Source: Rosenbergiella epipactidis
GTDB taxonomy: Bacteria > Pseudomonadota > Gammaproteobacteria > Enterobacterales > Enterobacteriaceae
NCBI RefSeq assembly: GCF_018494055.1
Contig: NZ_JABBFQ010000005.1
Location: 62,001 to 126,000, forward strand
DNA: 64,000 bases
Reading direction: 5' to 3'
Shown here: positions 1-8,869 of the stretch, in pieces
How positions within the stretch are numbered: the first letter of the stretch is position 1
How the letters are laid out: the number at the start of each line of letters is the position of its first letter
Position numbers and translations under genes: made by a program
The notes under the pieces: model-generated
Databases searched by the model: none
Seen by the model: the letters and a program-made list of their open reading frames with translations, nothing else
What the model was told of the DNA's origin: nothing

Positions 1-135
1 GGTGGATTATTTTCCGGTCTCTGCACGATTATTTTCGGGGTGATTGGGGTACGTATTTCTTGTGAGCTGATCATTCTCTCCTTTAATATTTACGGTAAAT
101 TAAGAGAGATTGCAGAGAACACCGCGGTAAAATAA
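1..135 (+). CDS. C-terminal end of a DUF4282-like membrane protein (partial)
   Basis: Frame 1 is open from the first base to a TAA at 133-135 and encodes 44 residues. It holds a hydrophobic stretch (GLFSGLCTIIFGVIGV) followed by RISCELIIL and a charged tail. A single arginine at the end of a membrane helix followed by E-L-I-I is the typical C-terminal pattern of small DUF4282 membrane proteins; that family call is from memory of the pattern. The start lies outside the window. The gene is on the same strand as ssuA, but a 144-base gap with a hairpin separates them, so co-transcription is not implied. Confidence 0.5.
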   Translation, partial: GGLFSGLCTIIFGVIGVRISCELIILSFNIYGKLREIAENTAVK

Positions 136-143
136 GACGCTTA

Positions 144-176
144 CCGCTAACCATTGGGTAGCCTTAGGGTTAGCGG
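144..176. other. Inverted repeat, possible weak terminator
   Basis: CCGCTAACC at 144-152 is perfectly complementary to GGTTAGCGG at 168-176, with a 15-base loop. It lies just after the DUF4282-like stop codon. No T-run follows, so it may be a Rho-dependent or processed 3' end rather than an intrinsic terminator. Confidence 0.35.
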
Positions 177-279
177 CTAATCACAATAATGGATATCCTT
201 TGTCTTTTTTCATAGTTACCCTGCTGCAGTAAAGTTGCTATAGATAGCAGTCTTTCCTATGCGCCTAGCCGGAGTACTG

Positions 280-1224
280 ATGAAAAAAAAATTTACCACA
301 AGCCTTGTCGTAACAAGCTTATTATTACTACCAACCCTAAGCTTTGCTGAGCAATCCGTCGTCACTATTGGCTATCAAAAAGCCAGCCTCTTCACTATTA
401 TTAAATCGCAACATACCCTCGAAAAAAAATTCGCCTCGCAAGGTGTTACCGTTCGCTGGGTTGAATTTCCAGCCGGTCCACAATTACTGGAAGGGTTAAA
501 TATTGGTAGCGTCGATATTGGCGCAACCGGTGATGCTCCACCGATATTCGCGCAAGCGGCTAAAGCCGATTTAATTTATTTAGCTCACTCGGTGGCTAAC
601 CCAAAAAATGAAGCGATTGTGGTCCCAGCAAATTCTCCTCTCCACAGTGTGGCGGAGTTAAAAGGTAAGCGCGTGGCGCTGAATAAAGGGTCAGATGTTA
701 ACTATTTATTGGTCGCCGCACTGCAACATGCCGGACTAAGTTATAAAGACATTCAACCCGTCTATTTACCTCCTGCCGATGCGCGAGCGGCGTTCCAAAA
801 AGGTGCCGTCGATGCCTGGGCTATTTGGGATCCCTACTATGCCGAGGTCAGCCAAGTCACGCATGCACGTACCCTGACCACTGCCGAAGGTTTGGTGCCT
901 CACTATTCCTTTTTCCTCTCTAGCCGTAAATTTGCTGAAGGTTCACCTAAGTTAGCGCTCGAAGTGGTCAACACTTTGAAAGAGAGTGGGCAATGGGCAA
1001 ATAGCCATAAAGAAGAGACAGCACAGCTCCTTTCAACGGCCACAGGTTTGAGCATCGATTACTGGCACACCACTTTAGCCCGCCTCGACTACACAACCGA
1101 GCGTATGACGCCGGCAGTATTTGCCCAGCAGCAGACACTGGCCGATGCGTTCAGCGCTATTCATCTTATTCCCGGCCAAGTTCAGGTCAACCGTGCAACC
1201 TGGTCCCAAGACGCGAGCCACTAG
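280..1224 (+). CDS. ssuA: Aliphatic sulfonate ABC transporter periplasmic binding protein SsuA
   Basis: The product (314 aa) binds alkanesulfonates in the periplasm for import by SsuBC as a sulfur source. Residues 1-23 are a typical signal peptide (MKKKFTTSL..., cleaved after SFA). The mature part carries the SsuA hallmarks IGYQK near the N-terminus, WVEFPAGPQ, TGDAPPIFAQAA, PADARAAFQKG and DAWAIWDPYY. Length is close to E. coli SsuA (about 319 aa). The ATG at 280 is chosen over an in-frame upstream ATG at 259 because GGAG at 271-274 is correctly spaced for it and the signal peptide then starts with MKKK. The gene is convergent with ssuD, so unlike E. coli ssuEADCB the binding protein is transcribed separately. 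A shared hairpin terminator follows. Confidence 0.9.
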   Translation: MKKKFTTSLVVTSLLLLPTLSFAEQSVVTIGYQKASLFTIIKSQHTLEKKFASQGVTVRWVEFPAGPQLLEGLNIGSVDIGATGDAPPIFAQAAKADLIYLAHSVANPKNEAIVVPANSPLHSVAELKGKRVALNKGSDVNYLLVAALQHAGLSYKDIQPVYLPPADARAAFQKGAVDAWAIWDPYYAEVSQVTHARTLTTAEGLVPHYSFFLSSRKFAEGSPKLALEVVNTLKESGQWANSHKEETAQLLSTATGLSIDYWHTTLARLDYTTERMTPAVFAQQQTLADAFSAIHLIPGQVQVNRATWSQDASH

Positions 1225-1241
1225 CGGTTCACTGCAGAATA

Positions 1242-1279
1242 AAAACGCCGCTCAAGCTAAGCAAGCTGAGCGGCGTTTT
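1242..1279. terminator. Bidirectional terminator between ssuA and ssuD
   Basis: A 13-bp perfect stem, AAAACGCCGCTCA (1242-1254) with TGAGCGGCGTTTT (1267-1279), has a GC-rich core and A/T tracts on both sides. It sits between two convergent stop codons and can terminate both transcripts. Confidence 0.85.
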
Positions 1280-1294
1280 GATAGGGCATTTTAG

Positions 1295-2443
1295 TTAACT
1301 GGCGCTGACCTGACGCGGTAGCTCAGTGTTACCAATAGTTTCGCCATGAGGCCCCTGCCGCACCGCTGCTTCCGCCGTTGAAAAGAGAGGCATAACCCGC
1401 TCGGCAAACGACCAAGCTTCTTCAAGATGTGGATAGCCTGATAGAATAAATTTATCGATCCCTATTGCCTGATACTCACGGATTCTGGCCGCTACTTGCT
1501 GGGGATCCCCCACTAATGCGGTGCCAGCCCCCCCTCTGACTAAGCCAATCCCTGCCCAGAGATTGGGAGAAATCTCTAAATTATCGCGAGATCCACCATG
1601 CAGTTCCCGCATTCTGGCTTGGCCTGTCGAGTCCATCCGCGAGAATATCGCTTGTGCGCGAGCAATGGTGTCATCATCCAAATGGGCAATCAGTTGCTCT
1701 GCCGCCTGCCAAGCTTCTTGGTCAGTATCTCGAACAATGACATGGAGACGAATACCGAACTCGACCTCACGACCCTTTTCCGCCGCTTTCGCCCGAACCT
1801 TCGCCACCTTTTCCGCGACCTGTGCAGGAGGTTCTCCCCAAGTCAGATAAGTGTCGACATGATCGGCGGCAACCTCGACCGCTGACTCGGAAGAGCCACC
1901 AAAATAAATAGGAGGGCCTTGGTCTTGATGGCTAGGAAAGAGCAGCTCGGCATTTTCAACCCGCAACTGCTCGCCGTGATAACTGACTTTTTCACCGGCG
2001 AGTAAACGACGGTAGACATGCAAGAATTCGCGCGTGACTTGGTAACGCTGATCGTGACTTAAAAAAATTCCATCTCCTTTATTCTCTTCCGGATCGCCCC
2101 CTGTTACCACATTGATCAGTAAACGCCCTTGCGAAAGTCTGTCCAAAGTACTGGTCATCCGTGCCGCGAGTGAAGGTGGCTGTAGGCCAGGGCGAACCGC
2201 CACCAGAAATTTTAATTTACGGGTAATAGGCGCTAAGGCGGCTGCCACTAACCACGAGTCTTCACAGCTCTTTCCTGTAGGGATCAAGACACCGCTATAG
2301 CCTAAATTATCGGCAGCAAGCGCGATTTGTTGTAAATAGGGAAGGTCGACCGTACGCCCCCCATGTTGAGTCCCAAGAAACCGCCCATCGCCGTGAGTCG
2401 GTAAGAACCAAAAGAAATCGGGAGCCTTCGTGGTTTGAGTCAT
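1295..2443 (-). CDS. ssuD: FMNH2-dependent alkanesulfonate monooxygenase SsuD
   Basis: This luciferase-fold flavin monooxygenase (382 aa) desulfonates alkanesulfonates to aldehyde and sulfite with reduced FMN and O2. The sequence follows E. coli SsuD almost throughout: [12 protein letters not shown] at the N-terminus, [46 protein letters not shown] and the late [11 protein letters not shown]. The ATG at 2443 is preferred over an upstream GTG because AAGGTG lies 6 bases upstream of it. It is the last gene of ssuC-ssuB-ssuD on this strand. No ssuE flavin reductase is seen in the window, so reduced FMN must come from elsewhere. Confidence 0.93.
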   Translation of the reverse strand: MTQTTKAPDFFWFLPTHGDGRFLGTQHGGRTVDLPYLQQIALAADNLGYSGVLIPTGKSCEDSWLVAAALAPITRKLKFLVAVRPGLQPPSLAARMTSTLDRLSQGRLLINVVTGGDPEENKGDGIFLSHDQRYQVTREFLHVYRRLLAGEKVSYHGEQLRVENAELLFPSHQDQGPPIYFGGSSESAVEVAADHVDTYLTWGEPPAQVAEKVAKVRAKAAEKGREVEFGIRLHVIVRDTDQEAWQAAEQLIAHLDDDTIARAQAIFSRMDSTGQARMRELHGGSRDNLEISPNLWAGIGLVRGGAGTALVGDPQQVAARIREYQAIGIDKFILSGYPHLEEAWSFAERVMPLFSTAEAAVRQGPHGETIGNTELPRQVSAS

Positions 2444-2468
2444 CAATATCACCTTATTCTGTTCAGAC

Positions 2469-3248
2469 TTAAATTGCTTGCCGTGTGGGGGTCACAACCG
2501 GCTGATCCGGCTGCATAATAGCGGCCAAAATCTGCCGTTCGAGGGTAGCGACATTGGCTTGCGTGCTTGAGCGCGGATAAGGCATACCCACTTCAACATC
2601 AAGTTTGACCTGACCTTTATCGAGCATCACCACACGCTGAGCGGTAGTCACTGCTTCGCTCACATCGTGAGTCACCAGAACCACCGTAAATTTCCAGGTT
2701 TGCCATAACTCAATCAGTAACTGCTGCATCTCTAAGCGCGTGAGGGCATCTAGCGCCCCTAAAGGCTCATCAAGTAACAATAATCCCGGACGATGGATAA
2801 GGGCGCGGGCAAGCGCTACCCGCTGCTTTTGCCCACCGGATAAGGTTTCAGGCCACTGGTTAGCCTTATCCGCCAAGCCGACGGCAGCTAAAACCGACTT
2901 TGCCTCGTCACGCCACTGCCCCGATAAGCCCAACCCGACATTCTCAATCACCGTCTTCCACGGTAACAATCGCGGTTCTTGAAACATTAAGCGGATGGCG
3001 GGTGCGGACTTGGCTAGTGGCTGATGGTTAGCGGCCAGATCACCGTGGCTACTCTGTTCTAACCCTGCTAATAAACGAAGTAAGGTGCTTTTTCCGCAGC
3101 CGCTTCGCCCGACAACCGCCACAAACTGGCCTGCTGGGATTGCCAGAGTTAAGCCATTTAATACCGACTGCTGACTAAAGTTTTTACTGACCTCATTGAG
3201 CTGCAAGGCCAGAGCAGTGGTAGGAGTAATAAGACGAATATTTTTCAT
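2469..3248 (-). CDS. ssuB: Aliphatic sulfonate ABC transporter ATPase SsuB
   Basis: Cytoplasmic ATPase (259 aa) of the sulfonate importer. Walker [10 protein letters not shown] is at residues 47-55, signature LSGGQKQR at 136-143, Walker B LLLLDEP at 156-162 and the H-loop histidine near 194 (VTHD). A Q-loop segment ([14 protein letters not shown]) is typical of the nitrate/sulfonate/taurine subfamily. The start overlaps the ssuC stop by four bases (ATGA), which indicates translational coupling. Taurine or nitrate specificity cannot be excluded from the ATPase alone, but flanking ssuC and ssuD make sulfonate the natural assignment. Confidence 0.9.
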   Translation of the reverse strand: MKNIRLITPTTALALQLNEVSKNFSQQSVLNGLTLAIPAGQFVAVVGRSGCGKSTLLRLLAGLEQSSHGDLAANHQPLAKSAPAIRLMFQEPRLLPWKTVIENVGLGLSGQWRDEAKSVLAAVGLADKANQWPETLSGGQKQRVALARALIHRPGLLLLDEPLGALDALTRLEMQQLLIELWQTWKFTVVLVTHDVSEAVTTAQRVVMLDKGQVKLDVEVGMPYPRSSTQANVATLERQILAAIMQPDQPVVTPTRQAI

Positions 3249-4033
3249 ACGGGGAGTTCCTCTTTACGCCATTGGATGTGCCAGCGTAATAAGCGCTTTT
3301 CTAACGCCACTGTCAGTAAATCGGAGAGCTTGCCGAGTAAGGCATAAAGCAGGATGGCGAAGACGACGATATCGGTTTGTAAGAACTCACGGGCATTCAT
3401 CGCCAAGTAGCCAATTCCCGCGTTTGCCGAGATGGTTTCCGCCACGATGAGGGTTAGCCACATCAGTCCTAACGAAAATCGGACTCCCACCAGAATAGAG
3501 GGCATCGCGCCGGGCAAGATCACCTGCCAAAACAGCGCAATGCCACCTAGACCATAACTGCGTGACATCTCAATTAACTGTTTATCGATATGGCGAATGC
3601 CATGGGCAGTATTAAGATAGAGCGGAAAGAAAGTCCCTAGGGCCACCAGGAAAATTTTGGCTCGCTCATCAATACCAAACCATAAAATAACCAGCGGGAT
3701 CAGGGCGAGATGCGGAATATTGCGGAGCATCTGTAACGTACTATCCAGTAACAGTTCGCCGACCCGGGATAAACCGGTAATTAACCCCATAATCAGGCCG
3801 GCACCGGCTCCGATAGCAAACCCAACAACGGCCCGCCATGTACTAATCGATAGGTTGCTCCATAACTCACCACTTTTCATTAATGCCCACGCGGCGGTCA
3901 GAACATGGATAGGAGCCGGTAATACGCGATCAGAAATCCAGCCACTGACAGACCCTAGCTGCCAGATAATCAGCAATGCGCTAGGTAACAGCCAAGGCAA
4001 TACGGTGCGCGTAATACGCGTGGGTTGTTTCAT
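3245..4033 (-). CDS. ssuC: Aliphatic sulfonate ABC transporter permease SsuC
   Basis: Inner-membrane permease (262 aa) with about six hydrophobic helices and the BPD-transporter coupling motif region [43 protein letters not shown] and [16 protein letters not shown] are characteristic of the SsuC/TauC branch. The ATG at 4033 is chosen because GGGAG lies just upstream; an in-frame start 30 bases further upstream would add a polar, poorly spaced leader. It is the first gene of the ssuCBD unit. Confidence 0.88.
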   Translation of the reverse strand: MKQPTRITRTVLPWLLPSALLIIWQLGSVSGWISDRVLPAPIHVLTAAWALMKSGELWSNLSISTWRAVVGFAIGAGAGLIMGLITGLSRVGELLLDSTLQMLRNIPHLALIPLVILWFGIDERAKIFLVALGTFFPLYLNTAHGIRHIDKQLIEMSRSYGLGGIALFWQVILPGAMPSILVGVRFSLGLMWLTLIVAETISANAGIGYLAMNAREFLQTDIVVFAILLYALLGKLSDLLTVALEKRLLRWHIQWRKEELPV

Positions 4034-4155
4034 CTTCCACTCCCTAATCCGACAAGAAATCATGAGGGCACAATGCCGACCATAGAAATCAGTTAACCGG
4101 AATTACGGCGCGATGAAAAGTAAGGATAAGTACTTATCTAAGCAGAAATTTAGCT

Positions 4156-4181
4156 TTAGCCAGCACAGAACGGCTGGCTAA
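4156..4181 (-). terminator. Hairpin downstream of the dienelactone hydrolase gene
   Basis: TTAGCCAGC (4156-4164) pairs with GCTGGCTAA (4173-4181) around an 8-base loop, 14 bases past the stop codon of the - strand hydrolase gene. The T-run is weak, so terminator function is probable but not certain. Confidence 0.45.
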
Positions 4182-4194
4182 GGGAAGACGTAAA

Positions 4195-4914
4195 TTAGTT
4201 TACGCGATTCAGTAATTCAAACATGCTGGTGAAAGCACGCTCGGTAACCTGAGGGTTGAATTCCGCTACTCCTGGATTATTGGCGGTTTCATCAGTAAAT
4301 GAGTGTACGGCATCGTGGTAACTGACCAATTGCCAATCGACATTGACAGTGGTCATCTCATTCACAAAAGCAGGCAGTTGCTCGCGAGGGACTAAAGGAT
4401 CTTTAGCACCGTCAAGGACTAAAATAGCGGCCTTAATCTGTGTGGCGTCGTAGGCACCACAGGTGTCTAACCCACCGTGGAAAGAGATGGCTGCACGAAT
4501 ATCGGCGCCACTACGCGCTAACTCTAATGCGCAATGGCCGCCAAAGCAGAAACCGAAAGCAGAAATTTTCTGAGCATCGACCGAAACGGCTGTCTGACGT
4601 TTTAGCGCGTCGATCGCGGCATTCATCCGGCCCACTTCTTCAGGGGTATTTTTCACGGCCATCATCGCCGCACCCGCTTCGTCGGCATTGGTGGGGCGAG
4701 AGGATTCACCGTAAAGGTCGGCCAGCAACACAACATACCCTTGCTCGGCGACTTTTTTCGCCAACTTAGCGGCATTATCGGTCACACCAAACCAGTTCGG
4801 TGCCATGACTAACCCAGGCAAAGGGTGAGTCGTTTCGCTCGGGAAAACTAATGTTCCAGCCAATGCCGTCTCACCTGCTTGGTAGCGTACTGTTTGTGTA
4901 GTAATCTGACTCAT
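4195..4914 (-). CDS. Dienelactone hydrolase family protein
   Basis: Alpha/beta hydrolase of 239 aa. The nucleophile elbow GFCFGG contains Cys123, followed by Asp172 in DGAKDP and His204 in HDAVHSF, the Cys-Asp-His triad of dienelactone hydrolases. There is no signal peptide, so it is cytoplasmic. Classical members open dienelactones from chlorocatechol degradation, but enterobacterial paralogues have mostly undefined ester or lactone substrates, so the substrate is left open. It stands alone between ssuC and a divergent exporter gene, with its own hairpin downstream. Confidence 0.85.
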   Translation of the reverse strand: MSQITTQTVRYQAGETALAGTLVFPSETTHPLPGLVMAPNWFGVTDNAAKLAKKVAEQGYVVLLADLYGESSRPTNADEAGAAMMAVKNTPEEVGRMNAAIDALKRQTAVSVDAQKISAFGFCFGGHCALELARSGADIRAAISFHGGLDTCGAYDATQIKAAILVLDGAKDPLVPREQLPAFVNEMTTVNVDWQLVSYHDAVHSFTDETANNPGVAEFNPQVTERAFTSMFELLNRVN

Positions 4915-5074
4915 AATTCCTCGATATTTCTGATTAATCTCGTCATGCTACTATAGCCAATATTCACCGGTATTGACTATATCGGTCCTGTAAGCCGGTA
5001 TGTCGAGCGGATAAAATGACTTAAATAACCTAGGAACACTCACTTATTCAGCGTTTTACTTGGGGATATTTCGG

Positions 5075-5707
5075 ATGGCAACTATCGTAGAAGGCTCGTT
5101 ACTGGTACCCGCGCTTTTAGTTTACAGTTTAGGGACGCTCACCCCCGGTCCTGCCAATCTTTCGATTGCTAACGTGGCGATGTCTCAGGGACGCCAAGCC
5201 GGCTTTATTCTCGCGGCAGGTGTCATAACCGGTTCGCTCTGTTGGGGGATTATGGCCGCCTTAGGCGTATCAACCTTGTTACTTTCTGAACCCCGTTTCT
5301 TAATCGTCTTAAAGTTACTCGGTGCGGCCTACCTTTTTTGGTTAGCCTATAAAACAATAAAGTCCTTAGCCAGACCACTCTGCTCCACCGCCGCGCTATC
5401 CTCCGAACGCAAAGCATATCGCTACTACTGGCAAGGGGTCAGTCTGCACTTGACCAACCCAAAGGCGATCCTAACGTGGCTGACTGTCACCAGTATTGGT
5501 CTTTCGCCACATTCCCCCCCTATAGCCGCTCCTCTGCTGGTTGCCCTCTGCGCCCTGATCGGAATAACGATTTTTAGTTTCTATGCTTTCTGCTTCTCCA
5601 CCCCTGCCGCCCAACAGATTTTGGTACGTAACCATCGTGCCATGACGATCTTCTGTGCCGGATTTTATAGCTTGGTGGCTGTCGGCTTTCTACTGTCGAT
5701 TGGCTAA
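5075..5707 (+). CDS. LysE/RhtB-family amino acid exporter
   Basis: Inner-membrane protein of 210 aa with about six hydrophobic segments. The N-terminal LTPGPANLSIANVAMSQGRQAG is the LysE-family signature (PGP followed by a small-residue helix), and LTNPKAILTW near residue 135 is the second conserved family motif. Members export amino acids or derivatives by proton exchange; the substrate cannot be read from sequence. The ATG at 5075 is preferred over an upstream TTG because GGGGAT precedes it at a usable distance. The gene is divergent from the dienelactone hydrolase and convergent with metQ. Confidence 0.85.
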   Translation: MATIVEGSLLVPALLVYSLGTLTPGPANLSIANVAMSQGRQAGFILAAGVITGSLCWGIMAALGVSTLLLSEPRFLIVLKLLGAAYLFWLAYKTIKSLARPLCSTAALSSERKAYRYYWQGVSLHLTNPKAILTWLTVTSIGLSPHSPPIAAPLLVALCALIGITIFSFYAFCFSTPAAQQILVRNHRAMTIFCAGFYSLVAVGFLLSIG

Positions 5708-5720
5708 CCGGGGCTAGGCG

Positions 5721-5747
5721 AAAAAAAACCCATGCTCAGCATGGGTT
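5721..5747 (-). terminator. Intrinsic terminator of the metQ-like gene
   Basis: A 9-bp stem, AACCCATGC (5727-5735) with GCATGGGTT (5739-5747), has a 3-base loop. It is preceded on the + strand by eight A, so the - strand transcript reads stem-loop followed by a U-run right after the metQ stop. Confidence 0.85.
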
Positions 5748-5764
5748 ACGAATGATAGCTTAGC

Positions 5765-6565
5765 TTACCAAGCGCGTATCACATCACCGTGATAGACCGC
5801 GTTCGCTTTCGCTTCAACCTCTGGCGATTGGAAAGCCTGCTTCAGCTGCTGCAGTTTCGTCTCATCTTTATCGCCTTCACGCACAACTAAGACATTCAAA
5901 TAAGGCGAGGCTTTCCCTTCCATAAAGAGTCCATCCCGCGCGGCCGATAATCCAGCTTGCGAAGCAAAGTTATTGTTAATCACCGATAACCAGACTTTCG
6001 GATCATCTAAAGAGCGGGTGAGCTGTGGGGTGTCGACTAAGACAAACTTCAGATTTTTAGGGTTTGCCTTAATATCCAATACCGTTGGCAGTAATCCCTT
6101 ACTTGGGTCGACAGTGATCAGGCCTTGAGCCTGCAGTAACAGTAGACTGCGGCCTAAGGTCGTCGCTTCGTTAGAAATCGTCACCGTTGCACCATTAGGT
6201 AATTGGTCTATCTTCTTGATCTTAGAAGAGTAGGCGGCAATCGGGAAAATAAAACTTTTGCCTAAGATAGCAAATTTGTAGCCACGCTCTTTGGCTTGCA
6301 TCTCCAAGTACGGCACGCTTTGGAAAGCGTTGGCATCAACGTCTTTGTTGGCCAGCGCTTCGTTTGGCTGGACATAATCATTGAAGCTCACAACGTCAAC
6401 ATTTAGCTGATATTTATCTTTGGCAACTTGCTTAACCGTGTCCCATACCGCTTGGTCAGGTCCAGAGTTTATGGCGACTTTAACGGTATGGGCATCTTCC
6501 TGTTTACAGCCTACAAGACCTAATGCACAGACAGCCAAAAGAGAAGAGACTAAAATTTTTTTCAC
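5765..6565 (-). CDS. metQ: D-methionine-type ABC transporter substrate-binding lipoprotein (MetQ family), solitary
   Basis: Periplasmic lipoprotein (266 aa). The lipobox LVGC ends at Cys20 after a short hydrophobic signal. The mature protein begins like NlpA/MetQ (VKVAINSGPDQAVWDTV) and contains FNDYVQPNEALANKDVDANAFQ, YSSKIKKIDQLPNGATV and the NNNFA segment of this family. Family members bind L- or D-methionine and deliver it to MetNI. No metN or metI is adjacent, so it must use a transporter encoded elsewhere or act like E. coli NlpA. A run of four 8-base MetJ boxes directly upstream supports methionine control. The paralogue could bind another amino acid. Confidence 0.83.
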   Translation of the reverse strand: MKKILVSSLLAVCALGLVGCKQEDAHTVKVAINSGPDQAVWDTVKQVAKDKYQLNVDVVSFNDYVQPNEALANKDVDANAFQSVPYLEMQAKERGYKFAILGKSFIFPIAAYSSKIKKIDQLPNGATVTISNEATTLGRSLLLLQAQGLITVDPSKGLLPTVLDIKANPKNLKFVLVDTPQLTRSLDDPKVWLSVINNNFASQAGLSAARDGLFMEGKASPYLNVLVVREGDKDETKLQQLKQAFQSPEVEAKANAVYHGDVIRAW

Positions 6566-6605
6566 CGTATCGACCTCTACGTATCTAATGTTGAATGAGT
6601 ATATG

Positions 6606-6637
6606 AGACATTTAGACGTCTGTACATCTAGTAGTTT
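6606..6637. promoter_or_regulatory. Tandem MetJ operator (four met boxes)
   Basis: Four contiguous 8-mers read AGACATTT, AGACGTCT, GTACATCT and AGTAGTTT. The second is the exact consensus met box and the flanking ones match 4 to 6 of 8 positions. They lie 41 to 72 bases upstream of the metQ-like ATG. MetJ with S-adenosylmethionine binds such tandem arrays cooperatively, so repression by methionine sufficiency is expected. Confidence 0.75.
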
Positions 6638-6686
6638 AGATTAATTCGGGTACCCTAGCCCGATTAAGAGATTTTTGGAAAGAGTC

Positions 6687-7034
6687 ATGTTAAAGCTAAA
6701 AGTTATTGTTCCCGTGATGATTGTGTTGTGTACGGCTATCTGGTGGTTGGTGCCTCATTTTACCGATCAAGATAAAGCCTACTACGTCTCGCTTTACTGT
6801 TTGCAACCGACGGGATCTGATCAGCAAATCCAAACAAGGATGGAGCAGACCATTGGAAACAATAATCAAGATTACGCACTGAAAAAACGTCATTTTTCGC
6901 CTTTACTCGCCAAGCGTATTCAAGATGCCTGGGATCGTCTTACCCCCGATCAACAGCAGCAAGGTCAGCAGCGTGATCAATGCGCCCAGCTGCTCTCAGA
7001 AAAACTCAACCTGCCAGCGCCGCTTCCCCGCTAA
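6687..7034 (+). CDS. Small membrane-anchored protein of unknown function
   Basis: This 115-residue product is not recognised. Residues 5-25 form one hydrophobic segment (VIVPVMIVLCTAIWWLV) that could be an uncleaved anchor or a signal peptide. The rest is polar, with two cysteines (YCLQP and DQCAQ) that could form a periplasmic disulfide and a glutamine-rich stretch. The ATG at 6687 follows GGAAAGAG at a normal distance; an upstream TTG start is less likely. It is divergent from metQ and shares the MetJ-box intergenic region, so possible co-regulation by MetJ should be kept in mind. Confidence 0.6.
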   Translation: MLKLKVIVPVMIVLCTAIWWLVPHFTDQDKAYYVSLYCLQPTGSDQQIQTRMEQTIGNNNQDYALKKRHFSPLLAKRIQDAWDRLTPDQQQQGQQRDQCAQLLSEKLNLPAPLPR

Positions 7035-7043
7035 TCTTTTCGC

Positions 7044-7081
7044 ACTGCTTACAGTGCAGTAACAGTCAGGCGGTAAGCAGT
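7044..7081. other. Inverted repeat between the small protein and the tannase gene
   Basis: ACTGCTTAC (7044-7052) is perfectly complementary to GTAAGCAGT (7073-7081) with a 20-base spacer. It ends 44 bases before the tannase GTG start. It could be a transcript end or a regulator site; nothing decides between them. Confidence 0.3.
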
Positions 7082-7125
7082 CACCTATACTGTTTACCGT
7101 TCACTCTGTTCGATAAGGAAATAAC

Positions 7126-8865
7126 GTGCGACTGCTCTCGACTCTCTTCGCTTTCTGTTCGCTTATGGTGATCAGCCATAATGCTTGTGCGCACAGCGCA
7201 TCATCGCTGCCGATCGTTAAGCCCGTCATGGCCTGTAGCCAGTTAGTAGACCAAGCACTGCCAGGTGTAGAGGCTAAGGTGTCGCTCACTAGCGCAAAAG
7301 TCATCACCAGTGGTAATCAGACTTTCTGCCAAGTGAAGGCGGTGCTGTCGCCGGAGATTGGTGTCGAAGTGGCACTGCCCCAGCAGCAGTGGACACAACG
7401 TATTTTACAGGTTGGCTGTGGCGGCTTGTGTGGGTCAATCAATCTCTCGTTATCTAACGCAAATGGCTGCGTGCCAGCGATAAGGGGTGAATTTGTGGTG
7501 GCAGCCACTAATATGGGCCACGCTGGCAGTATGATGGATGCTTAGTGGGCATTAACTCCGCAAAAGCGAATTGATTTTGCCTACCGTGCCAATCACCTTA
7601 CGGCACAATTAACCAAAGCGTTAACTCGTGCCTATTATGGCCAGCCTCAAAAATATGCCTATCTTATGGGATGCTCTGACGGTGGCCGTGAAGCGCTAAT
7701 GGAAGCCCAGCGTTACCCAGATGATTTCAATGGTATCAGTGCGGGCGCTCCTGCAGCCTATTTTACGGTGCAGAATTCGTTCTACCATGGCTGGAATGTC
7801 GTCGCGAACCAGCGGGCTGACGGCAGCGCGATCTTACTTAAAAATCGGCTCGCGTTACTGCACCAAATCGTCTTGGCACATTGTCCAACAGCGTCAGGGG
7901 TCAACGACGGCGTCTTAGCCAATCCCTTTGCTTGTCACTTCTCAAAAAATTGGCTGAACACCTGCTCGGCCTCTGCTACCGATAAAAGCGCCTGTTTTAC
8001 CGAGGAAGAGATTGGTGTTATCGATAAGCTTTACCAAGGTGCGCGGGATGCAGCAGGACATCAGTTTGCCGTGGGTGGGCTGATTATCGGCTCTGAGTTA
8101 CGCTGGCCGTTACCAGAGACTGCACAGGGGGCCTCATCTTCCGCAATGATGGCGCTACCCGCACTGCAATATGTCTTAACGGCCGATGGTAAGAAAAGCG
8201 ATATTACGTTAGCCCGCTTTGGCTTCGACCAAGCACATTTCCAACAGCTCAAAACACTCGCTCCGCTCTATAATGCGACAGATGCCAACCTTAAACCTTT
8301 TGCAGCCGCTGGCGGTAAACTTATCCTCTGGCATGGTCTAGCAGACGACTCTATCAATCCAACCGGAACGCTTGCTTATTATCGCGAGGTTGTACAGCAG
8401 CTGGGCGCACAGCGTGCCGCACAAATGAGTAAACTCTTCTTACTGCCGGGAGTGGGTCACTGTGGTGGCGGCGAAGGGAACGATCAAATCGACCTTCTTA
8501 CGCCATTAATGGCATGGGTGGAGCATCAGCAGGCTCCTCAGCAATTGTTAACCGGGAAAGCCAAGGCCGAAGCGGCACCTCAAGCCTTACCCGCAGCGGA
8601 AAAACCGCAAAATGCCGAGCAGGCTGCCTCCGTTCAAATGCACGGTATGCAACGCCCCAGTTCTCCGGTCGCCCCCGCCGTAGAAGCAATGCGTGCCACC
8701 CGCCCGGTATATGCCTACCCCTATATCGCGGTCTACAACGGTAAGGGGGATCCCCTGCAGGCAAAAAATTACCATGCCGTTCTGGGTAACTATCCCTCTG
8801 TCTTGATGGGAGAGCCAATTCGTCAACTTATTACGTCGAATACCCCCTCGCAAAAGTCCCCTTAA
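7126..8865 (+). pseudogene. Secreted tannase/feruloyl esterase-family gene with an in-frame amber codon
   Basis: One continuous reading frame from a GTG at 7126 to TAA at 8865 is broken only by TAG at 7543-7545. Both halves are in the same frame with no insertion or deletion. The first part has a signal peptide (cleaved near ACA-HSA) and the family N-terminus ending GHAGSMMDA; after the stop the frame continues WALTPQKRIDFAYRANH. The second part has the nucleophile motif GCSDGGREA (about residue 185), the acidic residue in HGLADDSINP and the histidine in GVGHCGGGEG, so all catalytic elements remain. The family hydrolyses gallate or hydroxycinnamate esters of plant material. Options are a recent nonsense mutation, readthrough by an amber suppressor, or a sequencing error. 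GTG start and AAGGA upstream fix the 5' end. Confidence 0.85.
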
Positions 8866-8869
8866 CGTT

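Noticed and set aside
7666-8865. Second half of the tannase gene as an independent CDS
   Set aside because: Its apparent ATG is at the internal methionine of YLMGCSDGG; there is no signal peptide or SD and the sequence is in frame with the first half.
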